Part shown: piece after piece, positions 1 to 8,543 of the stretch
How the letters are laid out: each line of letters opens with the position of its first letter
Numbering within the stretch: position 1 is the first letter of the stretch
Origin: Vibrio mangrovi
GTDB lineage: Bacteria > Pseudomonadota > Gammaproteobacteria > Enterobacterales > Vibrionaceae
Direction of reading: 5' to 3'
Assembly: GCF_024346955.1 (NCBI RefSeq)
Contig: NZ_AP024883.1
Coordinates: 2,108,001-2,172,000 of the forward strand
Length of the DNA stretch: 64,000 bases
Notes under the pieces: generated by a model
Database searches by the model: none
What the model saw: only the letters and a program-made list of their open reading frames with translations
What the model was told of the DNA's origin: nothing
Position numbers and translations under genes: made by a program

Positions 1-643
1 ACACACCGGCAGTGGTAAAAGTACCTTATTGAGCTTGTTGCTGAACTTCTATCAACCCCAGTCAGGCAGCATCTGTATTGATGATCATACTCTGGATGAT
101 TTTAGTCATGACACTTTACGTCAGGGTGTCGGTTTTATTCCACAGGATCCCTTTATTCTCGCTACGACCATTTTTGATAACATCGATATGGGACGGAATC
201 TCAGTGAGGAAGCCGTACACCGGGCAGCCCGGCAGGCCCATCTTCATGATGTGATCATCGATATGAGTGACGGTTATCAGACACAATTGGGTGAAGGTGG
301 TTTACGCCTCTCAACAGGGCAACGCCAGCAGTTGATTATTGCCCGGGCGTTAGCCGGATCACCTAAAGTTCTGTTGCTTGACGAAGCAACAGCTAACGTC
401 GACAGTGAGACTGAACAGGTCGTACAACGGGCACTGAACGATCTGCAAGGCAAAGTGACCCTGATTGTTGTCGCTCACAGACTGTCCACCATCCACCATG
501 CCGATCAGATTCTGGTTCTTGATCAGGGGCATTTAGTCGAACAAGGCAATCACCATCACCTAATGACCATACCGAAAGGACGGTATCGCGCTATGTATGA
601 GTTACAACAACAGGAACAGAAAGTGGCTCAGGCCGCAATGTAA
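1..643 (+). CDS. mdlB: Multidrug ABC exporter, MdlB/SmdB-type half-transporter (5' truncated by window edge)
   Basis: Only the C-terminal nucleotide-binding domain is inside the window. The frame is open from base 2 and begins within the Walker A motif (HTGSGKST). Then come a Q-loop (IPQDP), a slightly off-consensus signature (LSTGQRQ instead of LSGGQ), Walker B with the catalytic Glu (VLLLDEATANVD) and the switch His (AHRLST). The order and the short tail after the His fit the MsbA/LmrA exporter superfamily, which works as a dimer in the inner membrane and pumps lipophilic compounds outward. Wording of the motifs and of the 'MSDGYQTQLGEGG' segment resembles MdlB (SmdB), whose partner MdlA (SmdA) would lie upstream, outside the window. 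The family assignment is firm; the MdlB name is an inference from partial sequence. A strong hairpin follows the stop codon. Confidence 0.75.
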   Translation, partial: HTGSGKSTLLSLLLNFYQPQSGSICIDDHTLDDFSHDTLRQGVGFIPQDPFILATTIFDNIDMGRNLSEEAVHRAARQAHLHDVIIDMSDGYQTQLGEGGLRLSTGQRQQLIIARALAGSPKVLLLDEATANVDSETEQVVQRALNDLQGKVTLIVVAHRLSTIHHADQILVLDQGHLVEQGNHHHLMTIPKGRYRAMYELQQQEQKVAQAAM

Positions 644-714
644 TTTGAAGGAAAATCCCAAGATAACCGTGTGATTCTTTAATGACATGTTGAGGTCGAA
701 TAACAATGTGATTT

Positions 715-767
715 TAAGTGACAATGTCACTTAGCAAATGACTGACGGGAACAATAATGTTCCCGTC
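715..767. terminator. Two hairpins between convergent genes
   Basis: A perfect 8-bp stem with a 3-nt loop (715-733) is followed by a perfect 10-bp stem with a 4-nt loop (744-767, GACGGGAACA pairing with TGTTCCCGTC). They lie between the exporter gene and the converging NifX-like gene. Neither is followed by a clean U-tract, so termination is inferred from position and stem strength. Confidence 0.5.
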
Positions 768-789
768 TGCGTTTGAACTTCAGCTTCTT

Positions 790-1311
790 TTAGTGGCAGC
801 AACGCCCTTTACCATGACCATGTCGCTGCCGCGAATGTGAATGGTTTTCATGATTAAGGCCCTCACAGCAACGGTTTCCCCGGCAACCGTGATGATGAAC
901 GGTATCATGGTTGTCATGCTGATTGTGCTCACAACAGCCTCCCCGTTCTTGTTTCGTTTGATAATTTACCGATAGACGTCCCTGCTCTGTATTGGTCAGA
1001 GGAATCAATCCGGAATCAGCCTGAATCATACTTTGAATATCCTGACGACCGGCGTGGGTCTGAAAGACAGCAAAACGGTTTTCAAGTAGTTTTCCCAGCA
1101 TTCTCTGACCGATATTACGGACAATGACCCGGGCTGTCTGTTCGCTTTGTAGCAGAGCCAACAGTGCAGATTTTCCAGCACAACCGGTATTCAGGGCGGG
1201 ATTTTCTTTCTGCGACAGAACTTTACCGGACTCATTGATAAAGATAAAGCTGTCTGCCTTGGTAAAATGGTTAGCAATGCGTGCTTCTTTCATTGGAATA
1301 GCAATAATCAT
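790..1311 (-). CDS. NifX/NifB-type iron-molybdenum-cluster-binding domain protein with His/Cys-rich tail
   Basis: About 173 residues. The first ~110 (from MIIAIPMKEARIANHF) match the dinitrogenase iron-molybdenum cofactor family (NifX/NafY/NifB C-terminal type): an early 'HF.KA..F' strand, a conserved NTGCAGK segment, and an 'IGQRMLGKL' helix. The last ~45 residues are packed with His and Cys, including GGCCEH, HHHGCRGNRCCE and a terminal RCCH, suggesting metal or Fe-S binding. I chose the ATG at 1311 because ACAGGAG sits 8 nt upstream; a longer reading from a GTG at 1395 lacks a good ribosome site and adds non-conserved residues. No nif genes are nearby, so nitrogenase assembly is unlikely. 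A DUF134 gene lies just upstream on the same strand, a pairing seen for this family elsewhere. The role is unknown; metal-cluster handling is an inference. Confidence 0.75.
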   Translation of the reverse strand: MIIAIPMKEARIANHFTKADSFIFINESGKVLSQKENPALNTGCAGKSALLALLQSEQTARVIVRNIGQRMLGKLLENRFAVFQTHAGRQDIQSMIQADSGLIPLTNTEQGRLSVNYQTKQERGGCCEHNQHDNHDTVHHHGCRGNRCCEGLNHENHSHSRQRHGHGKGRCCH

Positions 1312-1447
1312 CAGAAATAGCTCCTGTAGTGAGTGTTGATCAGGCTCAGGCTCAATCTGCAAATGAACCCGGTCAAAACGATAAACTGTCATCACTTTCC
1401 ACTATAAGAGGAATCCACCATAAGAGAGAATTTCACATGACAGTTAA

Positions 1448-1487
1448 TTGGCATATGCTATTTATAGCTCTATTTTTTGGCATATGC
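1448..1487. promoter_or_regulatory. Pair of identical 11-bp palindromic-core repeats upstream of the NifX-like gene
   Basis: TTGGCATATGC occurs at 1448-1458 and again at 1477-1487, 29 bp apart (about three helical turns). Each contains the palindrome GCATATGC. They lie between the DUF134 gene and the NifX-like gene, where an operator would be expected. Binding by the DUF134 protein is a guess. Confidence 0.35.
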
Positions 1488-1642
1488 AATATATAAAAAC
1501 AGAAATACACACAACGGAGTATTGGAGCAATCCCCTCAGATAACAAAGCACATCAACGGAATCATCATTGTCTATGGTTGGACAAATCCCCGAGCCCAGA
1601 ATTGATTGTGAGCCCGGTCGCTGCCGGAAGAAAATGAGGAGG

Positions 1643-1927
1643 TTATTCTGCGTGGTGTAGCATCATCAATGCCTTACCATTGACTAAACAGTCGACAACT
1701 TTAAAACGGGCTGCTTTGACCAGATTGGCCAGTGTCTGACGGGAAACTCCCATTTCTACCGCTGCGTCCTGCTGAAGCATTCCCTGTAAATCAACCAAAC
1801 GGAGTGCTTCAAATTCATCCGGTGCCAAATCAATATTCTCAAGCTGACTCATAGGAATTCCATTCGGTTTGAAACAACTATCAGCAGGTTTACCACAGAT
1901 AATCCGGGGAATTTTGTTACGGCCCAT
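1643..1927 (-). CDS. DUF134 family putative DNA-binding protein
   Basis: 94 residues, a usual length for DUF134 proteins. The sequence shows the family features: an N-terminal basic GRNKIPRII, the 'CFKPNGIPMSQLE' linker, the 'L.PDEFEALRLVDLQGM' helix and a helix-turn-helix around residues 50-75 (DAAVEMGVSRQTLANLVKAAR) like sigma-70 region 4 or related HTH proteins. The ATG at 1927 is preceded by GGAG 6-7 nt upstream; an in-frame TTG one codon earlier is less likely. The gene lies 331 bp upstream of the NifX-like gene on the same strand. DUF134 and NifX-like proteins often co-occur, so it may control its neighbour, but no target is experimentally implied by the sequence. Confidence 0.85.
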   Translation of the reverse strand: MGRNKIPRIICGKPADSCFKPNGIPMSQLENIDLAPDEFEALRLVDLQGMLQQDAAVEMGVSRQTLANLVKAARFKVVDCLVNGKALMMLHHAE

Positions 1928-2389
1928 CAATCACTCCTTCATGTATAGATAAATCACCAGCCATACTAATCGACTAATGCTAAAGTCGGTAGTTTTTAGC
2001 AAAAAATTCCTTAGCAGAAAGTAACACATCATCCATAGTACTTGACAAAACGAACCATCAAACGACTAAAAGCTCTAATGACTCAATGCTTAGTTATGCT
2101 TCTTCCTGAATTCTAATATAACCAATGAAGTATAAAACAATGTAGTCACATCTTCTTTTCACACAAAAGGTTGGCATATAAATAACTTCGCTATTAAAGA
2201 ATCATTCTGATATGATCAAGGCAGTTATCTGTACATTCACTGAAACATACAGATATAGTATAAAAAATATACTAACGCTTCACTAGCATATACCTCCTTT
2301 TCCTATATGTTATATACTTAGAAAGAATGGAGAAGCACAAATCTGAAGCAAAAATAATTTAAGCATGTTCTTTTTGATGGTGATATTTC
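1928..2389. other. AT-rich intergenic region
   Basis: 462 bases between divergent genes (DUF134 on minus, GT9 on plus). It must hold both promoters. No RNA gene or repeat is recognised; a single TTGGCATAT at about 2172 partly matches the repeat pair near 1450. Confidence 0.5.
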
Positions 2390-3430
2390 ATGAGTAAAGG
2401 CTTGATATCAAAGTTACAGTTGTTTAGAGATGATTTTAGATTCTGGTTGGGGAAAATACTTTTCGATGTTCACAAAAAAGAATTCGATCATAACGGAATA
2501 AAGGTTTTCCTATTTATCCGGAATGACTCTAAATATGGAGATTCGATCATATCATCATTTGCGCTCAAAGCCATCAAAGAAAATATACCAAACTCAGTAG
2601 TTAAAGTTATCTCATCACATAATACACGTGAATTTTATCAGAAAATGGATTTTGTCGATGAAGTCTATTCTTTAAATAAACGGCCTTCATATTCTGAAAT
2701 AATCAAACTAGTCAGAGAAGTAGGAAAAGTTGATATTGCGATTAATGCTCAAGATATAATGAAGATGAAAGATCTATTTCTTCTGAGAAAAATATCTGCT
2801 GAAGCTAATGCCGGCATATTATCTGATGTAAAAATGTACAACCTTCTCCTCAAAAATGATGGGCACTATGTTGAAAGATTTAATAGCCTGCTATCATCAT
2901 TTAATATATCAGAATATGATAAATCATATATTGTTCCACTATCATCGAGTTGTCGGGAAAGAATAAGTCATCAATTCAAAAATAGGAAAGTTGTTTTTTT
3001 CAACCCATTTGGCAGTAATAAGTCAAAGAGTATGAATGAGGAAACCATTTGTAAAATGATTCCCAAATTAGCTAGTCATGGACTCTCTGTATTTTTATCT
3101 TCATCACCTAACACATCTGATTTAGTGGGCAGAATATGTGCTAAATTTGATAATAATGTTTTTTATGACGAAAAATGTGCGTCAATTGATGATGTAGCAA
3201 CACATATTAGTCTGAGCGACTTTGTTGTTTCTGTAGATACGGCAACTGTTCACATTGCTACCGGGTTGAAAAAGAAAACACTTGCCATATATCACCCCGA
3301 CATGTCATCTTACACAAGATGGCATCCGAACAATCCTCAATCTCGTACTTTATTTTCCAAAGAATTACACAATGTAAATGTATTTGATGAGGAAGAACTA
3401 CAACATTTATTGTCTATGACAATAGATTAA
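2390..3430 (+). CDS. Glycosyltransferase family 9 (heptosyltransferase-like) protein
   Basis: 346 residues. The pattern fits GT9 LPS heptosyltransferases such as WaaC/WaaF/WaaQ: an N-terminal Rossmann half with 'FIRNDSKYGDSIISSFALKAIKE' features, then a second half with a nucleotide-sugar-binding loop (VVFFNPFGSNKSKS) and the C-terminal 'SDFVVSVDTATVHIATGLKKKTLAIY' region, whose D-T-x-x-x-H-x-A signature is typical. The enzyme would add a heptose or similar sugar to an envelope glycan on the cytoplasmic face. Its base composition is much more AT-rich than the neighbours, it stands alone and is followed by its own terminator, all consistent with horizontal acquisition. The acceptor cannot be predicted. 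The ATG at 2390 is the first in-frame start and has a weak upstream GGTG-type site. Confidence 0.8.
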   Translation: MSKGLISKLQLFRDDFRFWLGKILFDVHKKEFDHNGIKVFLFIRNDSKYGDSIISSFALKAIKENIPNSVVKVISSHNTREFYQKMDFVDEVYSLNKRPSYSEIIKLVREVGKVDIAINAQDIMKMKDLFLLRKISAEANAGILSDVKMYNLLLKNDGHYVERFNSLLSSFNISEYDKSYIVPLSSSCRERISHQFKNRKVVFFNPFGSNKSKSMNEETICKMIPKLASHGLSVFLSSSPNTSDLVGRICAKFDNNVFYDEKCASIDDVATHISLSDFVVSVDTATVHIATGLKKKTLAIYHPDMSSYTRWHPNNPQSRTLFSKELHNVNVFDEEELQHLLSMTID

Positions 3431-3843
3431 AATAATGTAAATATAACCAGTTAATCTATATTTAACTGGTTTTTTAGTAAACATAATAAAAGAATATAAT
3501 TTTATTTATAGAAAATAAGAGGAATAAATCCGCTCACTCTTTGCAAGTTTTGATATTGGGTTACTGCAATCTCAAAGATCACGTCATCAACATATCTACT
3601 CCCACTCTCACATGGCTCTACAGCAATCCAAACAATAAGCTATTCATTTTCTGATAGGAAATTTGCGCACAGCATCTGATTTTTCAACAACTACCTGTGT
3701 CCATACGTGACTCACTACATATTTTTTCGAACAATAACTCATCATATTGCATATTGGCATACACTATTCGTATCCAGAGTATTCTCTGAAAAAATCCTTA
3801 ACTTGACTCATAAAGAATCATTCCCTGACTCAGGAGAAATGAA
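3431..3843. other. Intergenic region before the GH31 gene
   Basis: 413 bases. It contains the GT9 terminator at its left end and must hold the glucosidase promoter near the right end, where TTGACT occurs shortly before the ribosome-binding site. No MalT-box or CRP-site was convincing. Confidence 0.4.
3445..3475 (+). terminator. Rho-independent terminator after GT9
   Basis: A perfect 10-bp stem (AACCAGTTAA pairing with TTAACTGGTT, 7-nt loop) runs directly into a T-tract, 15 nt after the stop codon. Confidence 0.85.
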
Positions 3844-6800
3844 ATGATCACAATAAACAGAATGAGAAACACGTTGGTTGGCTTATCCGCTGGATTATTC
3901 ACTCTGACGGGTCTGCTATCCTCTGCCAGTGCGGAAGTTTTCCGTACCAAGTTCGAATCCGGCTCAGACTATCTGGTCGTCGAAATACTGGATAATGACT
4001 TAGTTCATTTTGAGCTGTCTGCTGTGGGCAATAGTCCATCCACCGATTCCCCCATATACACCTCTCCGATGGTCCTGAAGACAGACTATCCGGGAGCAAC
4101 TAATGTGGTGCAGAATGACAATATCATTGAAACGTCAGACATGCGCCTTGAAATCAATAAAACAAACCTGTGTATCACCCTCATTGATAAAACCAAAAGT
4201 AACGCCCAACTGACAACCGTTTGCCCGGTTAACCTTTCCCAGCCCCTGAAAGGGCTCAATATCGATCCGGGGCAGATGCAAAATGTCTATGGCCTTGGGC
4301 AGAAATTCAAACAGTTGGGTTCAGCAGACGGAGACTGGACCACACTCGGCGTCCGTGAAGGAAAAGATAACTGGGGGAATGGATTTGAGGTCTTCCAGAA
4401 TGCCATGGTCGGTAACGTACAAATCCCGGTGTACTACGCTTTAGGCTCCGATCAGCGCAATTATGCACTGTTCATGGATAATGTTTACTGGCAAAAATGG
4501 GATTTCACCCAAAACTGGTGGGAAGCCCGGATGTACGGAGACCAGTTACGATTTTATCTGATGACCGGTCCTGACCTGCCTGATTTGCGTTCTGACTTTA
4601 TGGAATTAACCGGCCGGCCACCAGTACCGCCACGTAATGCATTTGGCCTGTGGGTTTCTGAGTTCGGCTATGATAACTGGGGTCAGATCGACCTTCTGAA
4701 AAATGAAATGAGAGACCACCACTTCCCATTGGATGGTTTTGTTCTGGACTTAACCTGGTTCGGAGGTATCAGCCCGGAGACCAATATGGGCCGCCTGAAC
4801 TGGGATCAGAATCAGGACTCACTGGTTCAGAACAATCCTTATTATTTCCCGAATCCCGGCGACAAAATCAAGCAGTATGCACAAGATCATATTCATCTTG
4901 CTGCAATCGAGGAATCTTATCTGGCTGAAACCGTTCCACCTCTGGATACGCAAACAGAAATCCCACATGATTTGATGAGTTATCTGCGTGATGGTAACAA
5001 TCAATGTGACCCGTCAGTACAGAATCCTGCCGAAACCAATGGCTTCTGGGGGAATGGCTGGATGTTTGACTGGTCTGATCCTGAGCTCGATCAGTGGATA
5101 CATAACCATCGTCGTTATCCCAACTTAGTCCAGCTCGGAATCAACACCCACTGGACCGATTTAGGCGAACCGGAAACTTTCAATCAGTCAGCCTGTTATG
5201 AAGGTGTAGAAACAACATCAAGCGGCATCAAAAATAAGCATGCCGATATGCACAACCTACACAATCTGTTGTGGAACAAATCGATTTGGGACGGATACGT
5301 TGATAAACAGGGACAAACAGACAATCTGGGAGTCACTAATCCCCGCCCGCTCATTCTGACCCGTTCAGGTGCCGCCGGAACGCAACGCTTCGGTGCAGCA
5401 ATGTGGTCGGGTGATATCGCCTCGAATCTGCAATCACTGGCAAGTCATGCCAATGCGCAGATGCATATGTCATTCTCTGGCATTGACTATTACGGTGCAG
5501 ATATTGGCGGTTTCCGCCGAGAGGTCATGCCGGGTAACAGTAGCAACGGGCCTTTTAATACCAGCTATCAGGATGAAATGTATACCCAATGGTTTGCCAA
5601 CGGAAGCTGGTTTGATATTCCTATCCGTCCGCATACTGATAATGAATTCGGAACCGGCCGGGACAGTTGTCAGGATAACTTTGGTCACCGCACTCCGCCC
5701 TGCTATGAAACAGCACCGGACCGGATCGGCAAGACAGCGAGTAATCTAGCCAATATCCGTCAACGGTACGAACTTATTCCTTACTATTACTCATTGGCGT
5801 ACAGAGCTTACCTGTACGGAGAACCCATGGTTCCACCACCTGTATTTTACGATCAGAACGATGTCAATCTGAGAGAAATGGGTAACGAAAAAATGATTGG
5901 CAAAGATATTCTTGTCGGTGTCGTCGCCAGCCATGGAGAATATCAGCGCGATATCTATCTTCCTCAGGGAAAATGGATCAATTATCACTCGAACGAATGG
6001 GTAAACAGCAGCGGTGAAAAATTGAATAACGTTCCGGTCTACCGTAATGGTCTGTTCCGGTTACCTGCTTTCGTCCGGGCCGGGGCAATTCTGCCACAAA
6101 TGTTTGTCGATCAAAACACGCTGGATGCCTGGGGACACGAACGTGCAGGTACAAGCACACATAACGAACTGATTCTCCGGGTTTATGCCAGCGAAACACC
6201 TTCTGACTTCACGCTCTATGAAGATGATGGACTGACGCTTGATTATACGCCGGCAGGTCGCCCGCTGTATCAGTACCGGACAACCAAACTCAGACAGCAG
6301 CAAAGCAATCGTACGGTTCAGGTGACAATTGAACCCACTGTCAACTGGAAAGGGACAAACAACGTTAGTGAGTCTTATCCCAATGCTATCAATAACCGGA
6401 CAAATGTTATCAAACTGATCGTGAATCAGAGTGCGGCAACGAAAGTCACTCTCAACGGAACGGTACTCACGCAATATTCAACCCAGCAAGCTCTGGATTC
6501 GGCAAACAGTGGCTGGTACAACGCGGGGCATCAACTCATCGTGGCAAAATCGGGAGCTCTCGATGTGAATACCAGCAAAACGTTCGTTTTTGAGCTCGAA
6601 GCCACACAACCGGTTACATCAGTAAATTTTGTGTGTGATAACGGTGTGACTACCTTAGGGCAAAGTATCTACGTGACCGGTAATACAGAACAACTGGGCA
6701 ACTGGGATCCGGCCCGGGCAGTAAAACTCTCACCCAATATCTATTACGATTATATTCAACGGACTGATCTGACTCTACCGGGGCCAACCAACCCCGTCTG

Positions 6801-6963
6801 GACAGGAGTAATTCGCGATTTGCCGCCAGGAACAGATATCGAATGGAAATGTATCAAACGGGATGAAACCGATCCGGCGCAGGTACAGTGGCAACCGGGT
6901 AATAATAATCAGAAAACAACTGCGGCATCAGGCTATGCCGGAAATAGCTATGGTAGTTTCTGA
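3844..6963 (+). CDS. Secreted glycoside hydrolase family 31 alpha-glucosidase/transglucosidase with C-terminal CBM20
   Basis: 1039 residues. A signal peptide (basic MRN, hydrophobic core, ASA cleavage site near residue 30) directs export. An N-terminal beta-sandwich (to ~250) precedes a TIM barrel (~260-640). The likely nucleophile is Asp439 in THWTDLGEPE and the likely acid/base is Asp524 in MWSGDIASN, as in GH31. Beta-domains follow (~640-910, including the Y-E-D-D-G motif of the family), then a CBM20 starch-binding module (~925-1039) recognised by 'VTGNTEQLGNWDP' and the terminal 'WQPGNNNQ' motif. It should act on alpha-glucans outside the cytoplasm. GH31 also includes 6-alpha-glucosyltransferases, so hydrolysis versus transfer is open. 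AGGAG lies 7 nt before the ATG. It is monocistronic, with no maltose or cyclodextrin transporter nearby. Confidence 0.88.
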   Translation: MITINRMRNTLVGLSAGLFTLTGLLSSASAEVFRTKFESGSDYLVVEILDNDLVHFELSAVGNSPSTDSPIYTSPMVLKTDYPGATNVVQNDNIIETSDMRLEINKTNLCITLIDKTKSNAQLTTVCPVNLSQPLKGLNIDPGQMQNVYGLGQKFKQLGSADGDWTTLGVREGKDNWGNGFEVFQNAMVGNVQIPVYYALGSDQRNYALFMDNVYWQKWDFTQNWWEARMYGDQLRFYLMTGPDLPDLRSDFMELTGRPPVPPRNAFGLWVSEFGYDNWGQIDLLKNEMRDHHFPLDGFVLDLTWFGGISPETNMGRLNWDQNQDSLVQNNPYYFPNPGDKIKQYAQDHIHLAAIEESYLAETVPPLDTQTEIPHDLMSYLRDGNNQCDPSVQNPAETNGFWGNGWMFDWSDPELDQWIHNHRRYPNLVQLGINTHWTDLGEPETFNQSACYEGVETTSSGIKNKHADMHNLHNLLWNKSIWDGYVDKQGQTDNLGVTNPRPLILTRSGAAGTQRFGAAMWSGDIASNLQSLASHANAQMHMSFSGIDYYGADIGGFRREVMPGNSSNGPFNTSYQDEMYTQWFANGSWFDIPIRPHTDNEFGTGRDSCQDNFGHRTPPCYETAPDRIGKTASNLANIRQRYELIPYYYSLAYRAYLYGEPMVPPPVFYDQNDVNLREMGNEKMIGKDILVGVVASHGEYQRDIYLPQGKWINYHSNEWVNSSGEKLNNVPVYRNGLFRLPAFVRAGAILPQMFVDQNTLDAWGHERAGTSTHNELILRVYASETPSDFTLYEDDGLTLDYTPAGRPLYQYRTTKLRQQQSNRTVQVTIEPTVNWKGTNNVSESYPNAINNRTNVIKLIVNQSAATKVTLNGTVLTQYSTQQALDSANSGWYNAGHQLIVAKSGALDVNTSKTFVFELEATQPVTSVNFVCDNGVTTLGQSIYVTGNTEQLGNWDPARAVKLSPNIYYDYIQRTDLTLPGPTNPVWTGVIRDLPPGTDIEWKCIKRDETDPAQVQWQPGNNNQKTTAASGYAGNSYGSF

Positions 6964-7014
6964 ATATTCGACAAAAAATAATTTATTCTTACAAGGATCT
7001 TAATCTTACTGTCT

Positions 7015-7041
7015 GGGGCTTCGTAAAATGGACGAAGCCCC
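7015..7041. terminator. Hairpin after the GH31 gene
   Basis: A perfect 10-bp GC-rich stem (GGGGCTTCGT with ACGAAGCCCC, 7-nt loop) lies 51 nt past the GH31 stop, between convergent genes. No U-tract follows on either strand, so it may be a transcript-end stabiliser rather than an intrinsic terminator. Confidence 0.5.
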
Positions 7042-7160
7042 AAAACCATGAATTTCCAGACACTCAAGCATATAAAACAGCTCCTGTGTCAATTGGTTTT
7101 ACTCAACAGAGTATTCTTACTCACTCTAAAATCGTAGCTGTACCTGATTACTTTGCGTAA

Positions 7161-7481
7161 CTATCTGTGTATTCTAAAATGCGTAGCCAACTGTACACCA
7201 TCCCATTTGCAGTCCCTTTGTGTTTCGTCATAAACAACAGATACATCCTTTTGGGACATCAAGGCTGCCAAAGCTAACGACAACATATCTTTTGCATCAT
7301 CATCAGATACAGGCCAATAAAATTTCCCGCTAATACCACAAGGATTATCTGCAATGGTGGTATCAATAACATTATAACCATTGTGAGAATAAACATTGAC
7401 AACCTTACCCAACCCCGACCATTTGGCCAAAGCACTTTGAGAAACACACAAAGCAGCAATCAAAAATACTAATTTTTTCAT
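7161..7481 (-). CDS. Small secreted hypothetical protein
   Basis: 106 residues with a clear signal peptide (MKKLVFLIAALCVSQSALA, cleavage near residue 19). The mature ~87 residues contain two cysteines (in NPCGISG and RDCKWDG) that could form a disulfide in the periplasm, and short beta-strand-like segments with several Trp and Tyr. I do not recognise the family. It has no partner genes: the GH31 gene converges from one side and a long AT-rich gap lies on the other. The presence of a complete signal sequence and good length make it a likely real gene. Confidence 0.65.
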   Translation of the reverse strand: MKKLVFLIAALCVSQSALAKWSGLGKVVNVYSHNGYNVIDTTIADNPCGISGKFYWPVSDDDAKDMLSLALAALMSQKDVSVVYDETQRDCKWDGVQLATHFRIHR

Positions 7482-8543
7482 TTATATACGCCTACATTAT
7501 AAAGTTAATATCTATAACAACACAGATAAGCTACAGCACAGAGCTTTAGCTATTCAATACTCAAAAACACCATGGAAACTTATTTCTGTGCTTATGCTTT
7601 GTTATGTGTGTAAAAACAGCCTAATTGAAAGAGGTTGTATAGATGTAAACACTGTAACAAACACAATTGATAGAATTACATAATAACGGAAACAAATGGC
7701 AAAATACAATAGTGAACAGCTCTGTAATAGCAGATAACTATCCATTACAGAATAAAATTGTGTATATATTTTTTAAATCAATGACTCACACGACTTAACT
7801 TCAGTATAAAAGATGAAGAAAAACAATTAGGTATATTTTCGCTTCAGGAATTATATAAAACTGATTGAATGATTAAAAAATATTCCGAAGAAAATAAATA
7901 TTATCAGTTCAGCTAAAGATCACCCAAGCATAAGAATACGACATATCACCTCAACTATCAGAAAATCATAGAGATTTATATTCACTAACAATAGTGTTAA
8001 AATAATTTAATTTTGGAATCCACTCTTCCCCAAAAACTTCACTTCTATCAATTAATTCTCTGGACCTCGTGACTGCAAAATAATTCTTGCTGACAAAACC
8101 ATCTTTAAAACTCACCCAGCTCTCACACACTTTTCTAAGAATTTACTAATGACATAAGAATAAATATTTAAATTTTATTTTCATCTCAGTCAATATATAG
8201 CATTAAGAATAAACATAATTATATGAACATTACAAAAGTAACACTCACATAATAGATATATAACCACCATTAGAGCCATGCCACTAGTCATTGATTTAAA
8301 AAACAAAAATAAACATCAACAACAAAATATCAGGATATTACCCCAACTCTAACTTTACATAAAAACACAAATACAACATAATAAAACCCAATCATTATTA
8401 AACTATAAAAACAAACATATCAGTATATTTAAAGCAAATGATAGTTTACTTTAAATAACTTGACGCGTCCTAATTTAAGCAATTTCATCAATAACGGGAA
8501 TGCTTATAAAGGATCTATTACACAACAAAATGGAGTTCACTTA
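7482..8543. other. About 1 kb AT-rich region without recognisable genes
   Basis: The stretch between the small secreted protein and the M35 protease is dominated by A and T with many short A/T runs. All frames are broken by stops. I see no RNA fold, no repeat array and no pseudogene that I can name. It probably holds the protease promoter close to its right end. The composition differs sharply from both flanks and suggests foreign or decayed DNA. Confidence 0.5.

Noticed and set aside
2090..2389. Riboswitch or attenuator before the GT9 gene
   Set aside because: AT-rich sequence with only weak, non-specific stems.
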